Shown here: piece by piece, positions 25,256 through 33,657 of the stretch | Numbering within the stretch: the first letter of the stretch is position 1 | Layout of the letters: each line of letters begins with the position of its first letter | Assembly (NCBI GenBank): GCA_017847835.1 | Contig: JAGASH010000002.1 | Location: forward strand, 1-64,000 | Length of the DNA stretch: 64,000 nucleotides | Origin: Oscillospiraceae bacterium | GTDB taxonomy: Bacteria; Bacillota; Clostridia; Oscillospirales; Ruminococcaceae | Direction of reading: 5' to 3' | Notes under the pieces: generated by a model | What the model was told of the DNA's origin: nothing | The model's input: only the letters and a program-made list of their open reading frames with translations | The model's database searches: none | Translations under genes and position numbers: made by a program

Positions 25256-25813
25256 ATGAAGAGATTGAATATGATTATCGGGAAAAAACAGCTTGTGATT
25301 GCCTCGCTTGCCGTTGTTCTGGGAGCGGCTGCCGCGATTAACATTGCCGTGCAGACGGGCAAAAAGGACGGTGTTCAGCCCTCTCAGCAGGTCGGCGGTT
25401 CAAGCTATGGAGAAACCGCGCTTGTTTCAAAGGACTTGACCACGGGTACAGCGAGCGGCTCCACGGACGCATATTTTGCGAGCGCTCGTCTTGAAAAGCA
25501 GCAGGCTCGCGATGAAGCGGCACAGGTGCTTGCGGTTATGTATCAGGGCGGAGATATGACGGGCGGGGAGCTCGAAACCGTTGCACAAAACGCGAAAAAT
25601 CTGAGCGCAACGATTGAAAGCGAGAACGCTGTTGAAACTATTCTCAAAGCGCAGGGCTTCGAGGACGCGCTCTGCTACATCTCGGACAAAGGCGCTAATA
25701 TCATCGTGAAAACAAGCGGTCTTGACGCTGCGGGTGCAGCAAAAATCAAGTCTGCGTTGCTTTCCGAGGTCGAGGTCAGCTCCGATAGGATTACTATCGT
25801 TGAGGTTAAGTGA
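25256..25813 (+). CDS. spoIIIAH: stage III sporulation protein AH
   Basis: 185 residues: one membrane helix (about 12-30), a low-complexity linker, a helical segment (ASARLEKQQARDEA) and a C-terminal ring-building domain ending in SSDRITIVEVK. It pairs with forespore SpoIIQ in Bacillus; no spoIIQ is in this window. Last gene of the operon, 41 nt after AG. Confidence 0.94.
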   Translation: MKRLNMIIGKKQLVIASLAVVLGAAAAINIAVQTGKKDGVQPSQQVGGSSYGETALVSKDLTTGTASGSTDAYFASARLEKQQARDEAAQVLAVMYQGGDMTGGELETVAQNAKNLSATIESENAVETILKAQGFEDALCYISDKGANIIVKTSGLDAAGAAKIKSALLSEVEVSSDRITIVEVK

Positions 25814-25997
25814 GCGGACTGCTTTTTCTGTTAAGGTTGGTTTGTTGAATGGGGTTTGCGATTTTTTTGACATTACGTCAAAAAAATTGGCAATGGCTGC
25901 GAACGTGGATTTCAAGTCGGTTTGTAAACTGTTGGTTTGAGATAATTCATTTCTATGATTTTGACGGCTTCGCCTTCAGTATTGACGCTTCGCTCCA

Positions 25998-26100
25998 GTG
26001 CCTCCGGCGGCTTGAAACCTTTTTCTGAAGAAAAAGGTTAGGGAAACCGAAGGTTTCTCGGGGGCATTCCAAAAAGACTTTTTTCGCTTCGCGGTGCTTG
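25998..26100 (+). repeat. dispersed intergenic repeat, copy 1
   Basis: The 330-nt gap 25814-26144 holds no gene. It contains a block shared with 29835-29915: AGTGCCTCCGGCG, then a palindrome CCTTTTTCTGAAGAAAAAGG (26018-26037), then CAAAAAGACTTTTTTCGCTTCGCG (from 26070) in the same order and orientation. Many TTCG-type short hairpins flank it. It looks like a non-coding dispersed element, possibly MITE-like. Confidence 0.75.
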
Positions 26101-26111
26101 AAATCTACATT

Positions 26112-26143
26112 GAAAAAAGCGGGACTTTTTTGCCCCGCTTTTC
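26112..26143. terminator. bidirectional terminator, spoIIIA end and polyP cassette end
   Basis: AAAAGCGGG / CCCGCTTTT stem with T-runs on both strands. It closes spoIIIAH (plus) and the beta-helix lipoprotein gene (minus). Confidence 0.85.
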
Positions 26144-26144
26144 T

Positions 26145-28112
26145 TTATGCAGCAGAAGTCGGATTGCGCTCGGGCTTCTCAAATCCACCCGGTCGCTGTC
26201 CTCCCATTCCTCCGTGACCTCCGAAACCGCCGTTCGCCGAAGCTCCTCCGCCGGTCACTCCTATTTCAGCCGTCACCGTTTCCAGAAGCGCGCCGTTCGC
26301 GTAAATCGAATAGCTCTCACCGCTCTTGAACTTGTCGCTCGTGAAAATCAGCGACCCGCACTGTTTCGGCGTCGTTGCGCTCATAACAACATTTCCCGAG
26401 CTGTCACGAACCTCGATTTTGCTGTCCGCAGACACATTTGCGTAAATCGACAGACACGGCTGTGAAAGCGTTCCGGGAGCCTGCGCCATACCCGAGCTTC
26501 CCAGCGCAATCAGCTCTCCGCCGCTTACCGCAAACGATTTCTGATAGTCAATCGCGCCGTTACCGCTGTTTGTCGGTCCGTAAACCACGACAAATCCGCC
26601 GCTCAAAGCGATTGTGCCGTTGCTGTCAAGACCGTCGCCGTCTGCATTCACCGTGATATTTCCGCCCGAAATCGAGATGTAATAATCCTCGCTGTTCGAG
26701 TCAAATCCGAAAATACTGCCGTTATCGCCGCCCGCCGCGTTTATTCCGTCATCGACAGCGCGCACGTTGATTTCGCCGCCCGAAATCTCGATATTTTTGC
26801 CTTCGAGCGCCTCATAGCTCTTGGATATCGTGACCTTACCGCCGTCTATCTGCAAGGTTTCTTCTGCGTGAATGCCGTCGTCGCAGGAAGAAAGCGTGAG
26901 TGTGCCGTCGGTTATCCTGACATTGCCGTTGGAGTGAACGCTGTCGTCGGCTGCATTTACGGTAATTTCACCGCCGGATATTTCGATGTTTTTGCCCGCT
27001 TTCAGACCTTTCATACTGTCGGTTGAGCTCTCGTCCGAAGTGGTTTGAGCGGCAGCCGGCGTTGCTTCAGTCATCGCGTCGGGCGGATTGAACCCGCTCG
27101 GTTTCTCTGGACGCGGCATTGTTCCGTTTTCATCGGGAGGCGTCATCGTGCCAAAATTACCGTCGGGACGGAATTTGTCACCACGATTGTCGAAATCGAG
27201 GAAACCTCTGTTTGCGGAAATTTCCTCATCGGCAGCGTCGCCGCCTGATTTAATCTCGATTTTGCCGCCGTTTACCGTGAGATTTGTTTCCGCCTGAACG
27301 CCGTCCTTTGCGCTGTTTATTGTGATTTCTCCGCCGTCAATCGTGACATATCCGCGGTTTTCGTCGGTATCGTGCGTTGATTTTATTCCGTCGCCGTTTG
27401 AATTTACGGTGATTTTACCGCCGAGGATTTTCACAAAATCCTTGCCCATAATTCCGTCGTCTGCTGCGTTAATTTCAAGCGTCCCGCCGTCAATCGACAG
27501 TCCGTCCTTGCTTTTCAGAGCGTCCTTATAGGTCGCGTTTATCGTGAGCGAGCCGCCCTCGTCTGCGTTATAAACGGTATCACAGCGTGAGAAAACCGCA
27601 GCGTCCGGCTCGTCCTCGCCGTTTGCAAAGGTATAGTTTTCGGTGTCGGAGAGCTTGTTTTGCGTGTTTTTCGCGGAGATTACCGCGAGGGATTTTGCCT
27701 TTTCGCAGTCGATAACCGAGCCGTTTTTGCTTGTCAAATCAACCCCGTTAAGCAAAAGCGTAACCTCGTCGTTGTCCGTCGCTTCGACAAGGATTTTCGC
27801 GTCGGAGCAGCTTCCCGAGAGCAGGAAAACACCTGCGCCGCTTATTTTGAGCGTGTTTCCCGAAACGCTTGCATTTTTTCCGTCAACGCTTATTTTTTCA
27901 TCGGAAAACTCGACTTTGCAGGTCGCTTCTTCCGCTTTCACAACCTTGCCGACGCTTAATTTTTCTGTTTCATTCACATTTGAAACAGCTCCTGAAACCG
28001 TGCCCGACGAGGAATTATCACTTGAATTTGTGCCGCTGTTTTCAGCAGAGCAGCCCGTGATTGTAAATGCCGCTGCAAACAATGCCGCAAGCGTTTTGAA
28101 ACTCATATTCAT
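26145..28112 (-). CDS. Cthe_2159-like beta-helix lipoprotein (carbohydrate-binding domain)
   Basis: 655 residues. A lipobox TITGC (Cys21) anchors it outside the membrane, followed by a Ser/Asn/Gly linker. The main body repeats units such as ISGGEITVNAADDSVHS, IDGGTLEINAADDGI and ISGGNITVNADGDGLDS, about 20-25 residues each with Asp-Asp-Gly turns: a right-handed parallel beta-helix with probable calcium sites. The Cthe_2159 founder binds pectin-like polysaccharide. A Pro-rich insertion (about 310-350) splits the helix, and the C-terminus is Gly-rich. The start at 28112 follows GAGGTGA. Last gene of a cassette with a polyphosphate polymerase. Confidence 0.85.
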   Translation of the reverse strand: MNMSFKTLAALFAAAFTITGCSAENSGTNSSDNSSSGTVSGAVSNVNETEKLSVGKVVKAEEATCKVEFSDEKISVDGKNASVSGNTLKISGAGVFLLSGSCSDAKILVEATDNDEVTLLLNGVDLTSKNGSVIDCEKAKSLAVISAKNTQNKLSDTENYTFANGEDEPDAAVFSRCDTVYNADEGGSLTINATYKDALKSKDGLSIDGGTLEINAADDGIMGKDFVKILGGKITVNSNGDGIKSTHDTDENRGYVTIDGGEITINSAKDGVQAETNLTVNGGKIEIKSGGDAADEEISANRGFLDFDNRGDKFRPDGNFGTMTPPDENGTMPRPEKPSGFNPPDAMTEATPAAAQTTSDESSTDSMKGLKAGKNIEISGGEITVNAADDSVHSNGNVRITDGTLTLSSCDDGIHAEETLQIDGGKVTISKSYEALEGKNIEISGGEINVRAVDDGINAAGGDNGSIFGFDSNSEDYYISISGGNITVNADGDGLDSNGTIALSGGFVVVYGPTNSGNGAIDYQKSFAVSGGELIALGSSGMAQAPGTLSQPCLSIYANVSADSKIEVRDSSGNVVMSATTPKQCGSLIFTSDKFKSGESYSIYANGALLETVTAEIGVTGGGASANGGFGGHGGMGGQRPGGFEKPERNPTSAA

Positions 28113-28133
28113 AATATTCACCTCTAAAAAGCC

Positions 28134-28808
28134 TTACATTTCTTCGTGGTTATCGGTAAGGACGCTGCACGAAATGGTGAGATTTCCGTTTCGTGTGCGG
28201 ATTTTATCGAGAAACTCCTTTTCCTTGTCCGCGTCCTTTATCACAACCTCGTACCTCAGCTCATACAGTGTTCCCATACTAACCGTTTTGGACATTATCA
28301 GACGATAGCTTGAAAGATATTCAGAGAAAATATCCTTGAAGCAGTCCATATAGTTCATATCCTCGGGAATGAGGATTTTGAGCAGCTTTGCGGTTTTTCT
28401 GATTTTGAATGCGGGAATAAAGTTGAGCACACCGAGAATTAATCCCACGGCAACCGCGATGATGACCGCGTAGCCTATGTAGCCCATACCTGTCGCAAGA
28501 CCTATTCCCATTGCGTAGAAAACGTAGCAGAGTTCTCGTGAAGTGCCGGGTGCCGAACGGAAACGAACGAGGTTAAATGCACCCATAACTGCAAGTCCCG
28601 CGCCGACTGAGCCATTTACGAGCATTATAACCGACTGCACGAGAACGGGCAGCACAACGAGCGTTACCATAAGGTTTTTTGACGGGCGCGGGTTGTTGAG
28701 CCGATACAAAAGGGAAGCGAGAAGTCCGAGAATTGCCGAGGTAATCGTGCAGAAAAACGCGCTTTCACCTGTAAGTCCAACCGTGCTGTCGATTATTGTT
28801 GAGAACAT
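28134..28808 (-). CDS. DUF4956 membrane protein
   Basis: 224 residues: three to four membrane helices (about 20-140) and a cytoplasmic C-terminal domain of about 85 residues (YELRYEVVIKDADKEKEFLDKIRTRNG...), which is ACT/ferredoxin-like by pattern. The core GAFNLVRFRSAPGTSRELCYVFYAMGIGLATGMGYIGYAV is the DUF4956 hallmark. Genes of this family regularly sit beside VTC polymerases and often CotH kinases; its role is unknown, perhaps a channel or membrane anchor. It overlaps the VTC gene by 16 nt (translational coupling), with ribosome site AGGAG inside that gene. Confidence 0.85.
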   Translation of the reverse strand: MFSTIIDSTVGLTGESAFFCTITSAILGLLASLLYRLNNPRPSKNLMVTLVVLPVLVQSVIMLVNGSVGAGLAVMGAFNLVRFRSAPGTSRELCYVFYAMGIGLATGMGYIGYAVIIAVAVGLILGVLNFIPAFKIRKTAKLLKILIPEDMNYMDCFKDIFSEYLSSYRLIMSKTVSMGTLYELRYEVVIKDADKEKEFLDKIRTRNGNLTISCSVLTDNHEEM

Positions 28809-29521
28809 TGTTTTATACTCCTGTTCTGTAAAATTTCATTTTGAAAAACATTTCCGTATTTTGAAAAAGAGCCGCCGTAGATTTTATTTTCCGAGAGGAT
28901 TTTCACAAGCCATAATGGAATACTGCCCACGGATTTTGCTTCCATTATGCGAAACGGCTGATTGATAAGCGGATTTCCGAAATCGCCTTTTCTGAGGTCG
29001 AGCTCGGAGCGTCTGCTGCGGATATTGCTGTCAAACGTGAGCCGGAATTCTTGGTCGTCGTTCCCGAAGAAAGCTTGTCTGTCGTAGCAAAGGACAACCG
29101 CAGATTTTAGCGAGAGCCGTCTTATAAAGTAGTCGATTTCCTCGAAAACCTGTCGGTTCTGTTCGGAAATCTGCGGGGGAACACCGTTTGTTATGTAGTC
29201 GTGAAGCTGTTTGTAGGGCAGCTCCAGCCGTCTTTTATAGACAACGCCCCTGTATTTTTTCTTGATTTCGAGAAATGCCGCTGAGCTGTCCTCGACCGTT
29301 CCATAGCCGCGAAGTCGGAGTTTTTCCTTATAAGCGGGCTTTCCGAGGGACGTTCTGATAACGTCGTTGTTGTCGTTATCGAGATAGATATTGAGAATTG
29401 TGTTCAGCCCGTAGCTGTCGGCTGTCATATACGGCTTGATTTTCTCGGAAATCAGCTCAAACTGTTCCTCGTTCAACAAGAATTTCATCTCGTGCCGCTT
29501 GAACGTATTCGCATAGGACAA
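28793..29521 (-). CDS. VTC-domain polyphosphate polymerase
   Basis: 242 residues, the triphosphate tunnel fold of the VTC catalytic core. Basic and acidic tunnel motifs are visible: FKRHEMKFLL, YKEKLRLRGYG, LEIKKKYRGVVYKRRLELP, VVLCYDRQAFFG and the late RIMEAKS. Eukaryotic Vtc4 makes polyphosphate from ATP; bacterial homologues are annotated so by similarity. There is no membrane helix here, so the DUF4956 partner probably supplies it. A TTG start at 29521 follows GAGGTGA by 6 nt. First gene of the cassette. Confidence 0.87.
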   Translation of the reverse strand: MSYANTFKRHEMKFLLNEEQFELISEKIKPYMTADSYGLNTILNIYLDNDNNDVIRTSLGKPAYKEKLRLRGYGTVEDSSAAFLEIKKKYRGVVYKRRLELPYKQLHDYITNGVPPQISEQNRQVFEEIDYFIRRLSLKSAVVLCYDRQAFFGNDDQEFRLTFDSNIRSRRSELDLRKGDFGNPLINQPFRIMEAKSVGSIPLWLVKILSENKIYGGSFSKYGNVFQNEILQNRSIKQCSQQ

Positions 29522-29558
29522 CTTGCTTCACCTCTTTGTTTTTTCCGTTTCTGTCATT

Positions 29559-29593
29559 ATTATAGCAGGCTTTTGTGATAATTTTATGTTAAA
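29559..29593 (-). promoter_or_regulatory. possible promoter of the polyphosphate cassette
   Basis: Minus-strand TATAAT (29564-29559) lies 37 bp before the TTG start. The -35 region is poor, but a TTTAACA half-site, identical to those upstream of pstS, sits at 29593-29587. A single copy is weak evidence for PhoP control. Confidence 0.4.
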
Positions 29594-29704
29594 AAGGAAA
29601 CATTTTTAAAAAAAGTGAGGGAAATTGAGATTTTTTCGGTGCTTGAAGATTTGATTGTTTTGTTTTTGTGCTTTTCAAATAGTCTGGAAGATTAATTAGT
29701 TTCG

Positions 29705-29925
29705 CGCTCTTGTTTTTTCGTCGGCATTAAGCCAACGAAAAAACTTGGGGGAAAACTCTTGTTTTCCCCCAAACCCCTTTAGCGCTTTTGACGCGTATTA
29801 CGCGGCTTCGCCGCGAGTAGTGGCACTTCGTGCCGAGTGCCTTCGGCGACCAAAAAACTTTTTCTGAAGAAAAAGTTTTCTGGACTTTCAAAAAGACTTT
29901 TTTCGCTTCGCGTGCTCGATTATTG
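29705..29925 (+). repeat. hairpin-rich intergenic repeat, copy 2
   Basis: The 424-nt gap 29522-29945 holds no gene. From 29705 it carries strong inverted repeats: GTTTTTTCGT...ACGAAAAAAC, then TTGGGGGAAAAC / GTTTTCCCCCAA (12-bp perfect stem), then GCGGCTTCGCCGC and GGCACTTCGTGCC. The segment 29835-29915 matches copy 1 (AGTGCCTTCGGCG, CTTTTTCTGAAGAAAAAG, CAAAAAGACTTTTTTCGCTTCGCG) in the same orientation. It lies upstream of the polyphosphate cassette and downstream of recN. Confidence 0.75.
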
Positions 29926-29945
29926 CTTTGTGGGAAGTTTTCGCG

Positions 29946-31595
29946 TCAATTGTCCCTGTTTTTCAGCATCTCTTCCGCTGCCGCAAGGCTCTCCGTGCTC
30001 CCGCTTCCGTCAATAATCCTCGCAATCTCACGCACCCTCCCGTCAAAATCGGGCTGCGAAATCTTTGTAAACGTCCGACCATTCTCCGTATTCTTTTCAA
30101 GCACAAGATGATTATCCGCCTTCGCGGCAATCTGCGCCAGATGTGTAATACACATAACCTGCCGTTTCCCCGACAGCTCCCGCAGCTTTATCCCGACCTT
30201 CTGTGCCGCTCTGCCGCTTATTCCGCTGTCAATCTCGTCGAAAATCATCGTCGGCACACCGTCGTTTCCCGCCAGCACGCATTTCACCGCAAGCATAATC
30301 CTCGACAGCTCACCGCCCGACGCAATTTTATTCAACGGCTTCGGCTCCTCGCCGAGATTTGCCGAAATCATCAGCTCCACGCTGTCCATACCGTTAATCG
30401 TGATTTTCTCGGGCTTCAGCTCGAAGAAAATTCTCACGTTCGGCATATCGAGAAACGCAAGCTCCTCCTGAATTTGCTCGGAGAGCTGTTTCGCAGCATT
30501 TTTCCGCAGCTCGGAAATCTCGCCTGCCGATTTTTTGATTTCCTCGGCAAGCGCGTGTTTTCTTGCGTTCAATTCCTCGGTTTTATCTCCCGCGCCGTTG
30601 AGTTCAAGCAGCTCATTCTCGCATTTTTCGAGATAATCAACCAGCTCGTCCGCGCCGAGATTATACTTTCTCGCAGCCGTTTTTATCGCGGAAACCCGTT
30701 CGGAGAGCCGTGCCTCGCGCTCCTCAGCAGCCTCGTCCGAGAGATTGTAAAGCTCATCGGCAATATCCGAAAGCTCACCCGCCGCCGATGAAATTCTTGC
30801 CCGAAGCTCCTCGGCAATTTCGCTGTCCTCGACCTTCGCGAGCTTTTCCTCGGCAATTTTCAGCAGTTCAATAGCTGCGTTTCCCTCGTCCGCGGTAAGG
30901 CACCCGTAAGCCACACCGAGAAGCTCAGCGTTTTTCGCGCTTGCCCGAGCTGATTTCAGCTCTTTTTCAAGCTGCTCGGCTTCGCCTTTTTCAAGCTCCA
31001 GCGGCTGCAAATCGGCTATTGTAGCCGTTAGCCGTTCGATTTTAAGGCTGCGGATTTCTTCTTCCTCGGAGAGCTTTTTCAGTTCACGGGAAACCCTCGA
31101 AAACTCACGGAAACGCTCGCGGTAAGCCTCGATTTTCTCGGAAATTCCCGCATAGTTGTCGAGAATATCGCGCTGATTATCGTTTGACATCAGAATTCGG
31201 TTGTCGTGCTGACCGTGGATATCGATAAGCAGCTCGCCGACTTCCCGAAGCATAGAAGCTGTCGCGGTTCGTCCGTTGATACGGGCAGCGCTTTTTCCGT
31301 CGGCAAAAATCTCGCGTGACAGCACAAGCTCGTCCTCGGCAGAAAATCCGAGTTCCTCGATTTTTTTGCGAATCTCGTCCGAAAGCTCGTCGAAAAGCGC
31401 AGTGATGACAGCCTTTTCGGCTCCCGCGCGAACAACGTCCCTTGCGGCGCGCTGACCGAGAATTGCGTTTACACCGCCGATAAGCACGCTTTTTCCCGCG
31501 CCTGTTTCGCCCGTGAACACGTTAAAGCCACCGCAAAAACTTGCGCGCGCATTTTCAATAACCGCGAGATTTTCTATGGATAGCTCCCTTAACAT
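29946..31595 (-). CDS. recN: DNA repair protein RecN
   Basis: 549 residues, SMC-like. Walker A FTGETGAGKSVLIGG (about 28-42), long coiled coils in the middle, signature region IASGGELSRIMLAVK, and Walker B PTMIFDEIDSGISG near the C-terminus. It acts in double-strand break repair. It is the last gene of the long minus-strand operon, 10 nt after argR, with a GGAGAAGG ribosome site. Confidence 0.96.
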   Translation of the reverse strand: MLRELSIENLAVIENARASFCGGFNVFTGETGAGKSVLIGGVNAILGQRAARDVVRAGAEKAVITALFDELSDEIRKKIEELGFSAEDELVLSREIFADGKSAARINGRTATASMLREVGELLIDIHGQHDNRILMSNDNQRDILDNYAGISEKIEAYRERFREFSRVSRELKKLSEEEEIRSLKIERLTATIADLQPLELEKGEAEQLEKELKSARASAKNAELLGVAYGCLTADEGNAAIELLKIAEEKLAKVEDSEIAEELRARISSAAGELSDIADELYNLSDEAAEEREARLSERVSAIKTAARKYNLGADELVDYLEKCENELLELNGAGDKTEELNARKHALAEEIKKSAGEISELRKNAAKQLSEQIQEELAFLDMPNVRIFFELKPEKITINGMDSVELMISANLGEEPKPLNKIASGGELSRIMLAVKCVLAGNDGVPTMIFDEIDSGISGRAAQKVGIKLRELSGKRQVMCITHLAQIAAKADNHLVLEKNTENGRTFTKISQPDFDGRVREIARIIDGSGSTESLAAAEEMLKNRDN

Positions 31596-31605
31596 CGACC
31601 TTCTC

Positions 31606-32052
31606 CTACTTTTTCATCATCTGTTTAAGCCTTACGCAGAGCGCTTTGGCGTGATTTTCCGTCTTTGTGAGAATAAAAACCGTGTCATCGCCCGCGATTG
31701 TCCCGATAACCGACTCCAGCTGCCGTTCATCGACAACCTTGCACGCTGCGTCGGCAAGTCCCGAGTGGCATTTCAGCACAACCGTATTCATCGCGTAATC
31801 CACCGACAAAACCGACTGCGCGAATATCCCGCTGAATTCCGCGGGACTGTTTGAAATCCCCGAGAAATATCGGTTTACACCGTTTTCCGACTCGCATTTT
31901 GTGATGTGAAGCTCGTTTATATCGCGTGAAAGCGTCGCTTGTGTTGCGCTTATTCCGCGCTCGCTCAGCAGCCGCGACAACTCGCTTTGTGTTTCAACTT
32001 CGTTTTCTGTTACTATTTCAATTATCGCAGCCTGTCTGCGTTTTTTGTCCAA
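31606..32052 (-). CDS. argR: arginine repressor ArgR/AhrC
   Basis: 148 residues. The N-terminal winged helix has SELSRLLSERGISATQATLSRDINELHI, and the C-terminal domain has the oligomerisation and arginine-binding region GTIAGDDTVFILTKT. The start is TTG at 32052, 4 nt after AAAGGAGC. It controls arginine metabolism. The position between nadK/tlyA and recN is the standard Firmicute order. Confidence 0.94.
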   Translation of the reverse strand: MDKKRRQAAIIEIVTENEVETQSELSRLLSERGISATQATLSRDINELHITKCESENGVNRYFSGISNSPAEFSGIFAQSVLSVDYAMNTVVLKCHSGLADAACKVVDERQLESVIGTIAGDDTVFILTKTENHAKALCVRLKQMMKK

Positions 32053-32079
32053 ATCAATCGCTCCTTTAAGGAAAAATGT

Positions 32080-32925
32080 TTATTTAAGCGGTGTGAGAAG
32101 CTTGTTGTGAATTGCCCCGAAGAAGCCTTCTCCCGCTTCAATCAGAAGCAAGTCCTTCGGGCAGCGCGTGAGTTTAAGTACATCGTTTTCTTCAATCGGG
32201 ATTGCTTTTCCGCCGTCCACGCTGAAGGTTGCCTTGCTGTTGTCGTACTGAAAAACGCGCGCGGAAATCGTCTGCTTGTCCGAGAAAATCATCGGACGGT
32301 TGAAAAGAGTGTGCGGGCAAAGCGCCGTGAACTCCACGCACTCCAAATCGGGCGACAAAATCGGTCCTCCGGCTGACAGAGAGTATGCGGTTGAGCCTGT
32401 GGGAGTGCTGAGAATTATTCCGTCTGCGCGAACTCGTGAAACCTCGCTCTCGCCGCAGCTCACGACAAATTCGGGCAGCTTTGAGCGGCTGCTTCGCGAC
32501 ACAGTGACATCGTTCAGAGCGCGCTGCGAGAACACGCTTTTCCCGTCGCGGATAAGCTCGACGTTGAGCATCATTCGGCGGCTGATGTGGTGTTCACCCG
32601 AGAGAAGCTCGGGGATTTTCCCGATTTCCTCGCGCTCAACGGAAGCCATAAATCCGAGCCTTCCCAGATTTACTCCGAGCAGCGGAATATCATAATCCGC
32701 GGCAACTTTTCCCCAGCGAAGAATTGTTCCGTCACCGCCGACCGTGATGATAAAATTGCAGATACTCGGCGACTCGACTATTTCCGCGCCGACCTTTTCC
32801 GCATAGATTATGTTCTCGCCGAAAACGCAGGGTGTAATTCCCGCTGATTTCAGAATTTTTGCAATTTCCGCAGACAGCGTTGCCGCGCCTGTTTTGCTCA
32901 GATTAAAGATGATTAAAGCTCTCAT
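32080..32925 (-). CDS. nadK: NAD kinase
   Basis: 281 residues. Motifs: VGGDGTILRW (GGDG), VNLGRLGFMAS, the active-site ALNDVTVSR (NE/D motif), and DGIILSTPTGSTAYSLSAGGPI. It phosphorylates NAD to NADP. Its start lies 23 nt inside the end of tlyA, with a TTGGAGAA ribosome site. Confidence 0.96.
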   Translation of the reverse strand: MRALIIFNLSKTGAATLSAEIAKILKSAGITPCVFGENIIYAEKVGAEIVESPSICNFIITVGGDGTILRWGKVAADYDIPLLGVNLGRLGFMASVEREEIGKIPELLSGEHHISRRMMLNVELIRDGKSVFSQRALNDVTVSRSSRSKLPEFVVSCGESEVSRVRADGIILSTPTGSTAYSLSAGGPILSPDLECVEFTALCPHTLFNRPMIFSDKQTISARVFQYDNSKATFSVDGGKAIPIEENDVLKLTRCPKDLLLIEAGEGFFGAIHNKLLTPLK

Positions 32926-33655
32926 TTCGTTTCTCCAAAATCATCAGATATTCAACATTTCCGCTGCCGCCCGTTATCGGAGATTTTTCCGTCAGCAGCA
33001 CCGCAAACCTGCATTGCTCCGCGAAATCTCTGACTTCTGCGACAATTTTCAGCCGCGCTTTTTCATCGGTCACGACGCCCTTTTTCGAGAGCGCTTTTCT
33101 GCCGACCGAAGATGTTCCCGCTTCAAACTGCGGCTTTACGAGAACCGCGGCTTTTCCGTCTTTTTTCAGCAGTCTGAAAACGTGCGGGAGTATCAGCCGA
33201 AGCGAGATAAAAGACACGTCCGTGCCGATAAAATCGACCTCGGAATTGAGGAAAAAATCGCGGATATCGGTATTTTCAAGCGAAATCACGCGCGCGTCAT
33301 TCCGAAGCTTCTCGTCGAGCTGATTTGTCCCGACGTCCACCGCGTACACGGTTTTCGCGCCGTTTTGCAGCATACAATCGGTGAAGCCGCCCGTAGAAGC
33401 GCCGATATCAAGGCAGGTTTTGCCGTTCAAATCGATTTTCCCGATTTCAAGCGCCTTTTCGAGCTTCAGACCGCCGCGCCCGACATATTTCAGAGTTTCG
33501 CCGACAATTTTCACGTCATCGTTTTCGCCGACTTCAAACGCGCTTTTTTCGACGATTTTCCCGTTCACCGAAACTGCTCCCGCCTTTATCAGAGCGGCTG
33601 CGGCAGCACGGCTTTTTGCGAGATTTTTCTCGGAAAGATAAACGTCAAGCCGCAT
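32903..33655 (-). CDS. tlyA: TlyA-family RNA methyltransferase
   Basis: 250 residues. An N-terminal S4 RNA-binding domain (MRLDVYLSE...SRAAAAALIKAGAVSVNGK) is fused to a FtsJ-like SAM methyltransferase (LDIGASTGGFTDCMLQNGAKTVYAVDVG). It is the homologue of Bacillus YqxC; in mycobacteria TlyA 2'-O-methylates 16S and 23S rRNA. Old annotations call it hemolysin. It follows dxs by 2 nt. Confidence 0.93.
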   Translation of the reverse strand: MRLDVYLSEKNLAKSRAAAAALIKAGAVSVNGKIVEKSAFEVGENDDVKIVGETLKYVGRGGLKLEKALEIGKIDLNGKTCLDIGASTGGFTDCMLQNGAKTVYAVDVGTNQLDEKLRNDARVISLENTDIRDFFLNSEVDFIGTDVSFISLRLILPHVFRLLKKDGKAAVLVKPQFEAGTSSVGRKALSKKGVVTDEKARLKIVAEVRDFAEQCRFAVLLTEKSPITGGSGNVEYLMILEKRNESFNHL

Positions 33656-33657
33656 TG

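Noticed and set aside
29559..29593. PhoP box controlling the polyphosphate cassette
   Set aside because: Only one TTTAACA half-site was found; a second one at 11-bp spacing is missing. Kept only as a weak promoter note.
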